A stretch of DNA of 64,000 nt from Algoriphagus boseongensis (GCF_004362805.1 NZ_SNYF01000005.1:954797-1018796), one strand, 5' to 3'. Positions 1 through 9,373 are shown, counted from the stretch's first letter. Translations and numbers: made by a program. The notes: generated from the letters alone by a model not told the origin.

Positions 1-379
1 TGGCACGTAGAATATCAGCGGTGCTTTTTACTTTGATCCAGCCATTGTCCTCGATCATTTGATTATGGAGCTTGAGGGAAGTTCTTGTGAGTTCCACAGG
101 GGTACGGGTACCCCCAACCGAAGCCCCGGCTGCAGTGACGCCACCTTCAATATAAAGAGCAGGCCCCTTGCCAAAAGTCGCTTTATCTACCCTGCCCGAC
201 ATTGGATCAATACCCCAGGTGAGGAGGGGACAGCAGCCGTCAAGCACAATCATCTTGTCGTGAATAGTTCGATCTTCATTCATTTCTTTTTCATTTTTAC
301 TAGAGCAGGAAAGTAAAGGTCCTGATGCTGCAGCAAGACTAGCAGAACCAGCTAGTGCAATAAATTTTCTCCTTTCCAT
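1..379 (-). CDS. Peptidase M19-like (membrane dipeptidase family) protein, N-terminal part only
   Basis: The first 126 codons of a protein whose C-terminus lies beyond the left window edge. It starts at ATG (377-379 read in reverse) with a twin-arginine type start (MERRKFIAL) and a lipobox-like LLSC near residue 25, so it is probably exported and perhaps lipidated. After the signal comes DKMIVLDGCCPLL, which resembles the first beta strand of the renal dipeptidase (M19) barrel; the usual HxD metal motif is not obvious there. The gene lies 10 bp downstream of the amidohydrolase on the same strand, so both are probably one operon handling small peptides or amides. M19 is a reasonable guess from the N-terminus only. 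Confidence 0.5.
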   Translation of the reverse strand, partial: MERRKFIALAGSASLAAASGPLLSCSSKNEKEMNEDRTIHDKMIVLDGCCPLLTWGIDPMSGRVDKATFGKGPALYIEGGVTAAGASVGGTRTPVELTRTSLKLHNQMIEDNGWIKVKSTADILRA

Positions 380-389
380 ACATACATCC

Positions 390-1742
390 TTACTTGATAG
401 TGTTTTTATAAATCTTACCGTCTTTCATTATAAACCCAATGTTATTGGCATCCATAAGTAATTTGATGTCTTTGGTAGGGTCTCCTTTTATAATGATCAT
501 ATCTGCAAAAGCGCCTTCTTTGATCACCCCAAGTTCAGCACCTGGATATGGATTCTTAAGGCCCGATAAAGCCAGAACTTTGGCATTGTTGCCTGTTATT
601 TGTTGGAGTTGCTCTGTAGGTGTAAAGAACTCATCACGATAGGCGAATTCCTGAACAAATGCATTGAATGGAGCACTGCCAAAAAATACGTCAGTTCCCC
701 AAAGTATCGTAAGCTTATACTTCTTTGCCAGTGCAATGGCATCTCGCGTGCCCTCTGCAACAATCTTTAATTTGGCCTGCTGAATGGGGTCTTGAAACAT
801 TGGATTCCCTGCAGTAGGCTGTAATGGTAAAAACAACTGTGGCGAATAAAAAACACCAAGTTCAGCCATTCGCTTTACAGTACTTTCTTCAAGAACAAGA
901 CCATGTTCTATGGATTTTACGCCTGCATCCAGTGCGGCTTCCACACTATTATTCATCTGCGAATGTGTCATCACATACGTTCCGTATCTTGTTGCTTCTT
1001 CAACGGCAGCCTTAATTTCTTCTGGCGTATACTGTGCCGCTTGAAGCGGATCGGTAAAGCTCGTTACTCCACCTCCGGTATGGAGTTTAACCTGTGATGC
1101 TCCGCGAAATAACTGGTCACGAACAGCACGGCGTACCTCATCAGTACCATCAGCAATTAAAGTATGCTTCCACTTGTTTACCACTCCACCATTATCTACA
1201 CCATCATAATAGGGATGACCATCTACATGTGATCTAAAATCTCCATGTCCGGATGTTTGTCCTATGGCTGCGCCACTTGGGTAAATCCTGGGTCCGGAAA
1301 TTATGTCCAGATCTATGGCACGTTTTACACCAAAAACGTTTCCGCCTGCATCACGAATGGTAGTAAAACCGTGCATGAGATAGTCATTTGCACGTCTTGC
1401 TGCATTGATACCCTGCTCAAACTCATCCTGATTTAATAATTTAGGCAAATCAGATGCGAACATCACGTGTCCGTGTCCTTCGATCATGCCTGGCATTAAG
1501 GTGTTCCCTCCCCCATCAATAATGGTTACATTATCGGTTTGCGCTACCATTAGAGGTTCTGCGGATATTTGTTTGATTAAGTTTCCTTCCACCAAAACAT
1601 CGGCTTTAATAAGCTTATCTGATGTGCCATCAAACACTTGTACATTCGTAAAAAGTGTAATCTTTTTGGGTTTTTCTTGTGCGAATAGCATCAAGTTGAA
1701 CTGGCATAGAATTAATACCAGTAGTTGCTTTTTTAAATTCAT
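390..1742 (-). CDS. Secreted amidohydrolase (imidazolonepropionase-like metal-dependent hydrolase)
   Basis: A 450-residue protein with an N-terminal signal peptide (hydrophobic run ending in LFAQ, about residue 22), so it acts in the periplasm or outside. The amidohydrolase fold is shown by GMIEGHGHVMF (HxH metal pair at residues 90 and 92), the VKLHTGGG segment, later THSQ and IEHG histidines, and the GTDVF aspartate. The C-terminal part (ADMIIIKGDPTKDI) is the small composite beta domain typical of this superfamily. Family members hydrolyse C-N bonds, often in dipeptides or cyclic amides; the substrate cannot be read from sequence. It precedes the M19-like gene on the same strand, which fits a peptide-degrading operon. 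Confidence 0.85.
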   Translation of the reverse strand: MNLKKQLLVLILCQFNLMLFAQEKPKKITLFTNVQVFDGTSDKLIKADVLVEGNLIKQISAEPLMVAQTDNVTIIDGGGNTLMPGMIEGHGHVMFASDLPKLLNQDEFEQGINAARRANDYLMHGFTTIRDAGGNVFGVKRAIDLDIISGPRIYPSGAAIGQTSGHGDFRSHVDGHPYYDGVDNGGVVNKWKHTLIADGTDEVRRAVRDQLFRGASQVKLHTGGGVTSFTDPLQAAQYTPEEIKAAVEEATRYGTYVMTHSQMNNSVEAALDAGVKSIEHGLVLEESTVKRMAELGVFYSPQLFLPLQPTAGNPMFQDPIQQAKLKIVAEGTRDAIALAKKYKLTILWGTDVFFGSAPFNAFVQEFAYRDEFFTPTEQLQQITGNNAKVLALSGLKNPYPGAELGVIKEGAFADMIIIKGDPTKDIKLLMDANNIGFIMKDGKIYKNTIK

Positions 1743-1815
1743 AACTTATTTATTTCGTGATAATTACTAATTAATTTCATCTAATTTGGAGTTCTTTAGA
1801 TCCTAAGGAAAGGGA

Positions 1816-2394
1816 TTAATCTTTGCGTTTTACTGATTCAATCGCAACTGGATTACTTAACTTTTGACCTTTTACAAAAGGGCCTTCGTCGGATGTTTCC
1901 CTTATTTGCTGAATGGCCCGCACTACATCCATACCTTTCACCACGCGTCCAAAAGCGGCAAAGCCTTGCATATCAGCATTACGACTACCCCCAAAATCCA
2001 TACTGGGCTGATCTCCGATTATTATAAAAAAGGCGGCAGCGGTAGCAGTACCCACTTCTCGACGGGCTAGCGAGAGGCTTCCGTCGAGGTGTTTAATGCC
2101 TGTTTGTTGCGTGGATTCATGAGCAATGAATTCGGTCGGAGGCGACTCTGTTAGTAATCCACCTTGTATGGCTTCAATAATTGGCGAACCGGCATCATTG
2201 TCAGGACGGATTACCCTGTAAAATGCCGCTCCTTTGAATAACCCGCGATCCACGTAGTCCAAAAAATCCCCTGCAGATAAGGGGGCTCGTTGAGGATATA
2301 CCACAACTTCAATATCTCCAAGAGATGTGCTCAGAATTACAGCAACTGACTGCTCTCCTGTGCTGTCTTCTAAAGTTTGAAATGTTTCTCCCAT
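1816..2394 (-). CDS. Cyclophilin-type peptidyl-prolyl cis-trans isomerase
   Basis: A 192-residue protein without a signal peptide, hence probably cytoplasmic. It has the cyclophilin signature elements in order: LGDIEVVVYPQRAPLSAGDFLDYV near the start, GAAFYRVI (catalytic Arg), IQGGLL, AAAFFIIIGDQPSMDF, and FAAFGRVVKGMDVV. The family catalyses proline isomerisation during folding. The conserved Q-GG segment is present but preceded by a longer loop than in the shortest bacterial cyclophilins. It is 73 bp from the amidohydrolase start and reads in the same direction, so cotranscription is possible. Confidence 0.88.
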   Translation of the reverse strand: MGETFQTLEDSTGEQSVAVILSTSLGDIEVVVYPQRAPLSAGDFLDYVDRGLFKGAAFYRVIRPDNDAGSPIIEAIQGGLLTESPPTEFIAHESTQQTGIKHLDGSLSLARREVGTATAAAFFIIIGDQPSMDFGGSRNADMQGFAAFGRVVKGMDVVRAIQQIRETSDEGPFVKGQKLSNPVAIESVKRKD

Positions 2395-2445
2395 AGTATA
2401 AATAGTTTATTGATAAATGTTTTTTGAATAGTTATTCGATTGATT

Positions 2446-2985
2446 CTAAAAATCCTTCAATGTTTTGAGTTTGAAGCCAATCATGATATTTACTATGCCT
2501 GCAATTGCAAAACCGATCCCCATCCAAGTGGTGATTGTGAGCATACCAACCAGTGCATTATTGGTAATGAAATAGCCAATTACTATTGAGATCAGGCCGC
2601 TCACCATACCGAATCCCCAAAGGGAGTTGGCCTCTTTTCTGCTTTGAAATGCTTCAGCTAGTGACATGATGCCGGATACGATAATCCAAAAACCAACCAC
2701 GAAAGGAAGAGAAGCTGCTGTTAATGCAGGATTGGAAAGGAGGACAAAACCAAATAAAATATCAATGAGACCTCCTGCCAATCCCCATCCCCAGTTAGGA
2801 ATCGTATTTCTGAGTGAAAATGAAGCCCCAGCCTTTACTATTCCGGTGACCAGTAAGCTAATTCCTACATAGAGTGCAACTCCAACCAAAGCCTCGACGG
2901 GATGTCGAAATACAAAAAATGCGAGAAGTACAAGGATAATTCCTCTTAATAAGGTGAGCCACCATAGTTTTTGTAAAGCTTTCAT
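2446..2985 (-). CDS. HdeD/DUF308-family membrane protein
   Basis: A 179-residue, strongly hydrophobic protein with about six membrane helices and the alternating short-loop pattern of the HdeD family. In E. coli that family is linked to acid resistance, but the molecular function is unknown. Visible features are the start MKALQKLWWLTLLRGIILVL, glycine-rich helices (GWGLAGGLIDILFGFVLL) and a short basic C-terminus. It lies 51 bp upstream of the cyclophilin gene on the same strand. The family call is based on the overall pattern rather than a catalytic motif. Confidence 0.8.
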   Translation of the reverse strand: MKALQKLWWLTLLRGIILVLLAFFVFRHPVEALVGVALYVGISLLVTGIVKAGASFSLRNTIPNWGWGLAGGLIDILFGFVLLSNPALTAASLPFVVGFWIIVSGIMSLAEAFQSRKEANSLWGFGMVSGLISIVIGYFITNNALVGMLTITTWMGIGFAIAGIVNIMIGFKLKTLKDF

Positions 2986-3060
2986 TTTTTAGTTTGAGTT
3001 TTATTATTGTTTGGATTTGACCGCCGATATATATTGAGATTGAATTCTTTTGTTAACGAA

Positions 3061-3321
3061 CTATAAGTCAGTTTCTAAAATGCGTACTGATAGTATTTCG
3101 TGGCGAATGTCATTTAAAGCATTAAGAAGCCCTAAAAGAGCAGATTGGTCTGGAAAGCAACCGATAAGATTAATTTCATCTTTTCCAGGTTGCTTTTGAA
3201 TTTGCATATCACCGGCTATGGCTAAAAGAGCTGAGGTGGCCTTACCCGAAATCCTAATCTGATAGACAGAGGATTCATTGGGTATAATTTTCCTAAAATC
3301 AATTATTTCGTCCCTTATCAT
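3061..3321 (-). CDS. Small protein of unknown function (86 aa)
   Basis: An 86-residue, soluble-looking, mildly acidic protein with no signal peptide or membrane segment. I do not recognise a family. The sequence alternates short strands and helices (VYQIRISGKATSALLAIAG, then LLGLLNALNDIRHEILSVRILE), which could be a small alpha/beta domain. It faces the divergent outer-membrane-like gene across a 255-bp intergenic region with two perfect palindromes. Its start ATG leaves a normal leader. It is judged real because no better ORF overlaps it and its amino acid composition is ordinary. Confidence 0.6.
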   Translation of the reverse strand: MIRDEIIDFRKIIPNESSVYQIRISGKATSALLAIAGDMQIQKQPGKDEINLIGCFPDQSALLGLLNALNDIRHEILSVRILETDL

Positions 3322-3358
3322 TTAGCCAAGCTACGAAGGGAGAATCTTACTATTCCTA

Positions 3359-3370
3359 CGACTTAAGTCG
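3359..3370. promoter_or_regulatory. 12-bp perfect palindrome, candidate operator
   Basis: CGACTTAAGTCG lies 38 bp upstream of the start of the minus-strand 86-aa gene, in the region shared with the divergent plus-strand gene. The perfect dyad is seen directly; its use as an operator is inference. Confidence 0.3.
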
Positions 3371-3470
3371 CAAAAAAGTAGGGTTATGGTCTTTATTCGA
3401 CTAGATGACTGGTACTTATTTGGTTTAAAGCACGGATATTGGCGGATAATTGGCCTGTTTGATTCTTATG

Positions 3471-3484
3471 TTTAAGGCCTTAAA
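3471..3484. promoter_or_regulatory. 14-bp perfect palindrome, candidate operator
   Basis: TTTAAGGCCTTAAA is a perfect dyad about 90 bp upstream of the preferred start (3577) of the outer-membrane-like gene. It shares the TTAAG core with the 3359 palindrome. A regulatory role is inferred only from position and symmetry. Confidence 0.3.
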
Positions 3485-3576
3485 GGAAAAATGGGTCCTG
3501 ATCATAGAACATAAGTAACTTGAATGATTCTAATAAACACTTCATGCTGTATTTGGAGCAAAAATTCAACACTCTA

Positions 3577-4347
3577 ATGGTTACAACTCATTTGATCCTA
3601 CTAAAAAAATGGGGGGTTGCTATCATTTTAATCTTTAGTTTTTTCTTCAACTTAAAAGAGACTAAAGCACAACAATTTAATACGGACAACTATCTCACCA
3701 TGTCTCATGGAACCACGACGGTAACGATGACCGCAGGAGGAAGAAATTCCGGGGCGATATTGTCTTTTGCCTTGATTCCTAATTGGGAGTTTTTTGTACA
3801 AACTTCCTTGTTTTGGGAAAACGAAAAAGAGTTAGTGCCACAGCATTTCAATTTACAGGGTTATGCCAAATACATGTTTTGGGTAAACAAAGAAAATGAT
3901 GGTGGTGGGGCTGTTTTTTTGGGATTTGGTAGGTCTCCAGGATATTGGGATGAAACTGAGTTTTTACAATCCCATAGAAGCATTTGGACGGCTGTCCCTA
4001 TTACTTTTGTTTTATTTAATAAAACCATTTCGTGGGATCTTATGCCAGGAGCACTATTAGATTGGAGCAATACCGATATTAATGAGGCTGCATTAGGATT
4101 TACTTATTCTACCCGAATTGCAGTTTACAAGATAATTCCCAAATCAGCTATCGTAGGAGAAGTATATGGGACAGCTGGCTCTGCTTATTCTAAACCAGAG
4201 TACAAAATTGGATTTCGTTGGGAACCGAATAACACGATAGTACCAGCCATAAGCTACGGCAGGGCTTTTGATGGATCCTCTGGTGCTCGATTAGAGATTG
4301 GAGTCACAATTTTCACACCTCAGTATTTAAAAAAGCCAGTGAACTAA
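3577..4347 (+). CDS. Outer-membrane-like protein of unknown function
   Basis: An exported protein of 256 residues from the ATG at 3577. An in-frame ATG at 3520 would add 19 residues before the signal peptide, so 3577 is preferred because it puts the basic-hydrophobic signal (KKWGVAIILIFSFFF, cleavage near KAQQ) close to the N-terminus. The mature part is rich in alternating hydrophobic and aromatic residues (WEFFVQTSLFWENE, YAKYMFWVNKENDGGGAVFLGFG) and ends in a strand-like IGVTIFTPQYL segment. This is typical of a small beta-barrel or outer-membrane-associated protein. I know no specific function. It is flanked by the divergent 86-aa gene and the convergent LuxR-type gene. Confidence 0.7.
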   Translation: MVTTHLILLKKWGVAIILIFSFFFNLKETKAQQFNTDNYLTMSHGTTTVTMTAGGRNSGAILSFALIPNWEFFVQTSLFWENEKELVPQHFNLQGYAKYMFWVNKENDGGGAVFLGFGRSPGYWDETEFLQSHRSIWTAVPITFVLFNKTISWDLMPGALLDWSNTDINEAALGFTYSTRIAVYKIIPKSAIVGEVYGTAGSAYSKPEYKIGFRWEPNNTIVPAISYGRAFDGSSGARLEIGVTIFTPQYLKKPVN

Positions 4348-4444
4348 GACTGGGTTAATTCAAAATCCTTATCTAAGTCAAATCAATAGATTTAGAAAAA
4401 ATTAATGGCAAGACTCCAAACTTAATATACTGAATGTGTATTCA

Positions 4445-7066
4445 TTACATATTCCGTATTGTGCTAAGCATTGAAGTACGACTGGTGACATTTAGCTTTT
4501 TAAAAATATTTGTCAAGTGACTTTTCACGGTTACGATAGAGATATTAAGTTGATCGGCTATCTCTTTATTTCTGAGTCCATCAGAAATAAGCTTTACAAT
4601 CTCTTGTTCTCTTATGGTTAATTCTTGAAAAATCAATTTTTCTGGATTTCTCACAGCTGTGGATTTGCTGAGGCCTAATCGAGCAAGTGTATGGAAAGAA
4701 TCACTTGAAGATCTAATGAGATTAAATAATTCTGGTAAAACTTGATATACTTCAACTATCGGCCTTGATATTTGATCTCTATCAGCATATAATAAGGCTT
4801 TTTCCAGTGACTTTTCTGCAGACACAAAATTACCTAAGCGATATTCTGCTATTGCTTTCAAAAGTGATATATCGACAGTGTGGTAGTTGTTATAAATTTC
4901 ATTTAGGGATGATTCAAGAGTTTTAAGTACCTCCATTGCTTCCTTTACCAATTGAATGGATCCGTGAGTGACAATGATTCGAAGTTTTGTTAGTTCAGGA
5001 ACGTCTATTAAAAATAAATAATTACCCGTCTGTACTTTCGCCCAATCGTTCAATGCCCAGTCTAACTTCTTTTCCCCTTTGCCATTATGCCATAGAACCC
5101 TTGCTCTAATGGAATCGGAGTAATCTTGAAACTTCGGGTTATTTAGGTTCGAGGCCAATTGACTCATTTGTTCTAGAAATGAATTAGTTGCCTCCATATT
5201 TCTTTTTAAAGAACTAAATAGAGCCAATCCACTTAGGGCATCAAAATAAACCCTGAAATGTAACCTGCCCTCCAAATCCAATATTTGTTTAAACGCCCGT
5301 TCGCATTCATCCTGTAGGTAAGATTGAAAAGCAAAGTTCCCAAAAAAATACTGACACCATCCTTCTGAAAAATTAAAATCGGTATCCTGAACAAGAAAAT
5401 GCAACTTTTTTACTTGATTAATTGCTGATTCAAAATTTCCTGAGAGTAAGTGAACAATTACTTTACCGTGAATGGCACGAGTATGCATTATTGAAGAATG
5501 ATCAAATTCTTTTTGAATATTCTCAAGTACCCTCAAGGAAACATCAGAATTACCGAGCATCTGTCTACTTGTGGCTAATATTAATTCCCTTCTGGCGCCA
5601 AACAAACCACTTTCGTCTTGATATAAAGCTTTTGACCTTTCTAGACATTCTTCTGCTTTTTTAGGATCTGGGCTGACATAGGTCAGATAGTAGCCTAAAT
5701 GAAACAGATATCGCGAAACATTTTCTGGGTCAGAATTTTCAATCCCAATAGATTCTAACAAGTTCAGGATCGAAGAAAAATCATCAAGATTCCATGTTTC
5801 TTCACATATAAGTAATTCTGTAAGTAAGAGATCAATATGGGTATTACGGATTTGCCGTGGTATGCTTTTTATCCAGCGTTGTAAAATCCACCATTGTCCT
5901 TTTTCCAGAAAGACTCCCCTATGGGTCTTTATCAGATTGCAGGCTAAAGTGTAGTTATTAGCTTTGATCGAATAATTCATCGCATCATCAACAAGGCCAT
6001 TATCTGAATACCATTCACTTATTTCATTATAAAGTGTATTGGCTAAAGCTGGTTCACTCTTTATTAACTGCCTTTTTAAAATATCGCCAATTAAATGATG
6101 GAATCTGAATTTTCCGTGCGAATCTCTGATAGGGATTAAGAAAAAGTTCAATTCGACAAGTTTGGAAAGGAAAGTCTCAGCCGAACAGGAATCGGGAAAA
6201 GCAATCCTACAAATAGCACTGATCAGCTCTTTGTCAAATTGATCAAAAAGCGCACAAAGTTGCATTAACCTAAAAAAATTCGGGTCAATGTTTTCACTAA
6301 TATGAAACATCAAGCGATCAAGATCATTGGCTAATATTTCATTTTCATTGTTTTCATAAAAAGGATCCGAAAAGGATTTTACCAATAAAAACATCCGAAT
6401 CGCTAAAATCCATCCCTCCGTATTTTCTAAAAGCGAGTTAATCTCCGAATCCTTGATTCTAATGTCATCAGCAGTAGATAATAGCTGATGAATCTCAGAT
6501 TTTTCAAATCTTAGATCACGCATACGGAGCTCCAACATTTTATTATATAATCTCAGTGCTCTCAACTGAAATGGAGGGTCCCAGCGGGTGATTATAACCA
6601 ACTGTAAATTGCTTAAATTCTCATTGATCAATGCTTTTACCAATTGGTGGATTTCTGGATTTTTAATCAAGTGATAATCATCCAGCACCAACCTGAAATT
6701 TTTCTGAAGTTGGTTTACAGAATTGATGATTCTGTTTATAAGGGCATCCCAGGAAAGGAAATGAAGTTCTTGTTTATTTTTAAAAATGTTTTGAATCTTC
6801 TTAGAACCCTCAATTTTCTCTAAAATATCAATCAAATAGGTAATGAAAACAGAAGTACTATTCATGCTTTCATCCAAAGAAAGCCAGGAAAAATCTTTTT
6901 GGTAGTAGTTGAGCCATTGACTTACCAACACACTCTTCCCATAACCTGCCGGAGCAGATATAAGGATCAGAGGCATTAGACTATTTTCTTCCAACTTTTC
7001 AACCAGATCAGTTCTGTGTAAAAGATCTTTAGATAAAGTAGGACTATTTAGTTTAGTGCTAAGCAT
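4445..7066 (-). CDS. MalT-like ATP-dependent LuxR-family transcriptional regulator
   Basis: An 873-residue STAND-type regulator of the MalT/LAL class. The N-terminal P-loop APAGYGKS is at residues 38-45, a Walker B-like LVLDDYHLI follows, and a long helical repeat (TPR-like) region fills the middle. The C-terminus (about 815-873) is a LuxR helix-turn-helix: LTIREQEIVKLISDG, LRNKEIADQL, VTVKSHLTNIFKKL. Such proteins bind a small inducer and ATP, oligomerise and activate transcription. The inducer here is unknown; maltose regulation cannot be assumed because no maltose genes are nearby. Length is close to MalT (about 900). A 13-bp palindrome lies just upstream of its start and could serve autoregulation. 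Confidence 0.9.
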   Translation of the reverse strand: MLSTKLNSPTLSKDLLHRTDLVEKLEENSLMPLILISAPAGYGKSVLVSQWLNYYQKDFSWLSLDESMNSTSVFITYLIDILEKIEGSKKIQNIFKNKQELHFLSWDALINRIINSVNQLQKNFRLVLDDYHLIKNPEIHQLVKALINENLSNLQLVIITRWDPPFQLRALRLYNKMLELRMRDLRFEKSEIHQLLSTADDIRIKDSEINSLLENTEGWILAIRMFLLVKSFSDPFYENNENEILANDLDRLMFHISENIDPNFFRLMQLCALFDQFDKELISAICRIAFPDSCSAETFLSKLVELNFFLIPIRDSHGKFRFHHLIGDILKRQLIKSEPALANTLYNEISEWYSDNGLVDDAMNYSIKANNYTLACNLIKTHRGVFLEKGQWWILQRWIKSIPRQIRNTHIDLLLTELLICEETWNLDDFSSILNLLESIGIENSDPENVSRYLFHLGYYLTYVSPDPKKAEECLERSKALYQDESGLFGARRELILATSRQMLGNSDVSLRVLENIQKEFDHSSIMHTRAIHGKVIVHLLSGNFESAINQVKKLHFLVQDTDFNFSEGWCQYFFGNFAFQSYLQDECERAFKQILDLEGRLHFRVYFDALSGLALFSSLKRNMEATNSFLEQMSQLASNLNNPKFQDYSDSIRARVLWHNGKGEKKLDWALNDWAKVQTGNYLFLIDVPELTKLRIIVTHGSIQLVKEAMEVLKTLESSLNEIYNNYHTVDISLLKAIAEYRLGNFVSAEKSLEKALLYADRDQISRPIVEVYQVLPELFNLIRSSSDSFHTLARLGLSKSTAVRNPEKLIFQELTIREQEIVKLISDGLRNKEIADQLNISIVTVKSHLTNIFKKLNVTSRTSMLSTIRNM

Positions 7067-7088
7067 GAATCAATTGAAAAAAAGGTGT

Positions 7089-7101
7089 TCCCAAATTGGG
7101 A
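7089..7101. promoter_or_regulatory. 13-bp palindrome upstream of the LuxR-type regulator
   Basis: TCCCAAATTGGGA (6-bp arms around one central base) lies 22 bp upstream of the ATG of the MalT-like regulator. It could be an operator or a structure in the 5' leader; no more can be said from sequence. Confidence 0.3.
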
Positions 7102-7211
7102 TATTATTGCAATGAAGATAAAACTTTTGCACAAAAAAAAAGTGGCAGAAACAAGGATTAATGGAGTTATTCAAAGTTTAATGGAATAAATGGGGTCCAA
7201 AAGGGAAAACT

Positions 7212-7244
7212 TTTTAGAAAGAATCTCAATAATTCTTTCTAAAA
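7212..7244. repeat. Perfect 13-bp inverted repeat (hairpin)
   Basis: Arms TTTTAGAAAGAAT (7212-7224) and ATTCTTTCTAAAA (7232-7244) surround a 7-nt loop. It lies 110 bp beyond the stop of the M13 peptidase gene and 145 bp before the start of the regulator, both on the minus strand. There is no GC-rich core and no clean U-tract, so it is not a classical intrinsic terminator. It may stabilise a 3' end or be a degenerate repeat. Confidence 0.5.
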
Positions 7245-7354
7245 GAGTAACTACCACATGTTATCATTTATTACTTGAATTGATTGGGAGCAAACGCTCT
7301 TTGCTCAACAAGCAATATTCAAGATTCGCCACTTTTATTTTTGTTCTTAATCCA

Positions 7355-9373
7355 TTACCAAATCTTTATCCTTTCCTCAGGTGCTTTATAATTAGCATCA
7401 CCCGCTTGAATCCCATAAGCAGTATAAAACGGCTCAAAATTCATCAAAGGTCCATTGACCCTCCACATGGCCGGGGAATGGGAATTGGTATTCACGTAAG
7501 TTTGCATGTATTCATCCCGAGTTTTCACTCTCCAGATTCTGGCGATAGAATAACAGAATCTTTGGTCTGGAGTAAATCCGTCAATTTGGGTTGTATCCTG
7601 ACCTTGTTGGGTAAGTTTGAAAGCATCGTAGGCAATATAAATTCCACCGTTGTCTGCAGTATTTTCTCCGATAGTCATTGCACCTTTTACATGCACAGAA
7701 TCCAAAACCGTAAAGGTGTCATACCGATCGATCAGCAATTGAGTTTTTGCTTTAAACTTCTCATAATCTGCTTTGGTCCACCAATTCTTTAGATTTCCAT
7801 CTTTATCAAATTGAGCTCCCTGATCATCAAAAGCATGGGTTAATTCGTGGCCAATCACCATCCCGATTCCTCCATAATTGATGGCATCATCTGCATTGGG
7901 GTCGAAATAAGGATATTGGAGAATCCCTGCGGGAAAGACAATTTCATTTAAGGACGGATTGTAATACGCCGTCACCGTACTAGGAGTAGTCCCCCACTCT
8001 GTTTTATCCGGTGCTTTTCCGAATTTATTGAATTGGTATTGGGCATCATCTTTTCTTAGAGCCAATACATTTTCAAAGTACTTTTCCCGATCAATGCTTA
8101 CCGGATATTCTCTCCATTTATCAGGGTAGCCGATTTTCTTGGTGATTGAATACAATTTTTCCTTAGCCTGAGTCTTCGTGCTGTCGCTCATCCAGTCCAG
8201 GTTATTGATCCGTTGCTCAAAGGCTTTCTGAAGATTATTCACCAAGTCCAGAACTTTTTGCTTGGCATTTTCATCGAAATATCTCTTCACATACAATTGT
8301 CCCAAGTCAAAACCCAATTGCCGATCTACCTGCTGCACCATTTCCTGAGCTCTGGTAAGTTGCTTGGATTGTCCAGAAACTACCTTGGAATACTCAAAAG
8401 CTGCTTTTTGGAAAGGAGAACTCAAATAATTGGAATATTCACTCAAAGCATGCGCTTTGAGATAGGTTTTCCAATCGGCTAAAGGAACAGGTTTCAACAT
8501 CGAATTCAGTCGATCGTAATAGGCGGGTTGTCTGATATCCAAGGAATCAGTTTTAAGTCCTAAACCTTGAAAAAGCTCATTCCAGGCTATATTTCCATGT
8601 TTTTGATCCAAAACAGCCACTGCCACCTTGTGGTAATTTTCTTTAACTACCCTGCGCTCAATTCTGGTTTTGTGAGATTCCGCCAGTTGCTTTTCAATTG
8701 TGTAAACCTTCTCGGCATTTTTCTGAGATTCCTCGGCCGAATTGCCAGTTAATTCAAATAATGTCGAAATGTATTTTTGATAGGCTTTTTGAATTCCCAA
8801 AGTGGAAGAATCCGACTTGAAATAGTAATCCCGGTCAGGAAGTCCTATGCCAGTTTGACTCAAGTGGATGATGTTGATCGTACTGTTTTCGTCATCCGGA
8901 GAAATTCTCAACCCAATGATAGACTGATTGGAATGTTTCAATTCTGAAACAATAAACTTCTCTAGATCACCAAGGCTTGAAATCTGGTCAATTTGATCCA
9001 AAATGGGTTGAATCGGCTCAAATCCTCGAGCATTGATCGCAGTAGTATCCATGCCAGAAGCATAAAAATCTCCTACTTTTTGTTCTATTGAGCCTTTTGG
9101 ATGAGATCCAGCAGAAATCTCTTCGAGAATGCTTTCAAGAAGTTTTTTCTGGGGAATATTCAAAAAGGAATAAGACCCTACCCCCACTTGATCCGCGTCG
9201 ATTTCGGCTGAATTATACCACTTTCCATTGACGTGCATGAAGAAATTGTCCCCTGGTCTGATGGTAGAATCGATTCCTTCCAAGTCAATAAAAACTCGGG
9301 GTTCAGGATCAGGAGAGGTTGGAGAAGCACAAGCCCAAATCAGGGCTAAAGGAATCAAAAAGAGCTTTTTCAT
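7355..9373 (-). CDS. M13-family zinc metallopeptidase (neprilysin/PepO-like) lipoprotein
   Basis: A 672-residue M13 endopeptidase that cleaves oligopeptides. The signal peptide ends in a lipobox (WACAS, Cys about 15), so it is probably a lipoprotein. The N-terminal part has the M13 start pattern (GIDSTIRPGDNFFMHVNGKW). The catalytic motif VIGHELTHAFDDQG (HExxH) is near residue 508, followed by ENTADNGG, which supplies the third zinc ligand. The C-terminal NTNSHSPAMWRVNGPLMN segment completes the substrate-binding half. The length fits bacterial M13 enzymes, and the frame is intact. Confidence 0.95.
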   Translation of the reverse strand: MKKLFLIPLALIWACASPTSPDPEPRVFIDLEGIDSTIRPGDNFFMHVNGKWYNSAEIDADQVGVGSYSFLNIPQKKLLESILEEISAGSHPKGSIEQKVGDFYASGMDTTAINARGFEPIQPILDQIDQISSLGDLEKFIVSELKHSNQSIIGLRISPDDENSTINIIHLSQTGIGLPDRDYYFKSDSSTLGIQKAYQKYISTLFELTGNSAEESQKNAEKVYTIEKQLAESHKTRIERRVVKENYHKVAVAVLDQKHGNIAWNELFQGLGLKTDSLDIRQPAYYDRLNSMLKPVPLADWKTYLKAHALSEYSNYLSSPFQKAAFEYSKVVSGQSKQLTRAQEMVQQVDRQLGFDLGQLYVKRYFDENAKQKVLDLVNNLQKAFEQRINNLDWMSDSTKTQAKEKLYSITKKIGYPDKWREYPVSIDREKYFENVLALRKDDAQYQFNKFGKAPDKTEWGTTPSTVTAYYNPSLNEIVFPAGILQYPYFDPNADDAINYGGIGMVIGHELTHAFDDQGAQFDKDGNLKNWWTKADYEKFKAKTQLLIDRYDTFTVLDSVHVKGAMTIGENTADNGGIYIAYDAFKLTQQGQDTTQIDGFTPDQRFCYSIARIWRVKTRDEYMQTYVNTNSHSPAMWRVNGPLMNFEPFYTAYGIQAGDANYKAPEERIKIW

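Noticed and set aside
4380..4400. Weak hairpin after the outer-membrane-like gene (AAATC-AATA-GATTT)
   Set aside because: A stem of five A-T-rich pairs without U-tract is too weak to call a terminator.
7190..7792. Plus-strand 200-aa ORF
   Set aside because: Mostly antisense to the 3' end of the M13 peptidase gene, with no recognisable domain; the first part lies in the AT-rich intergenic region.
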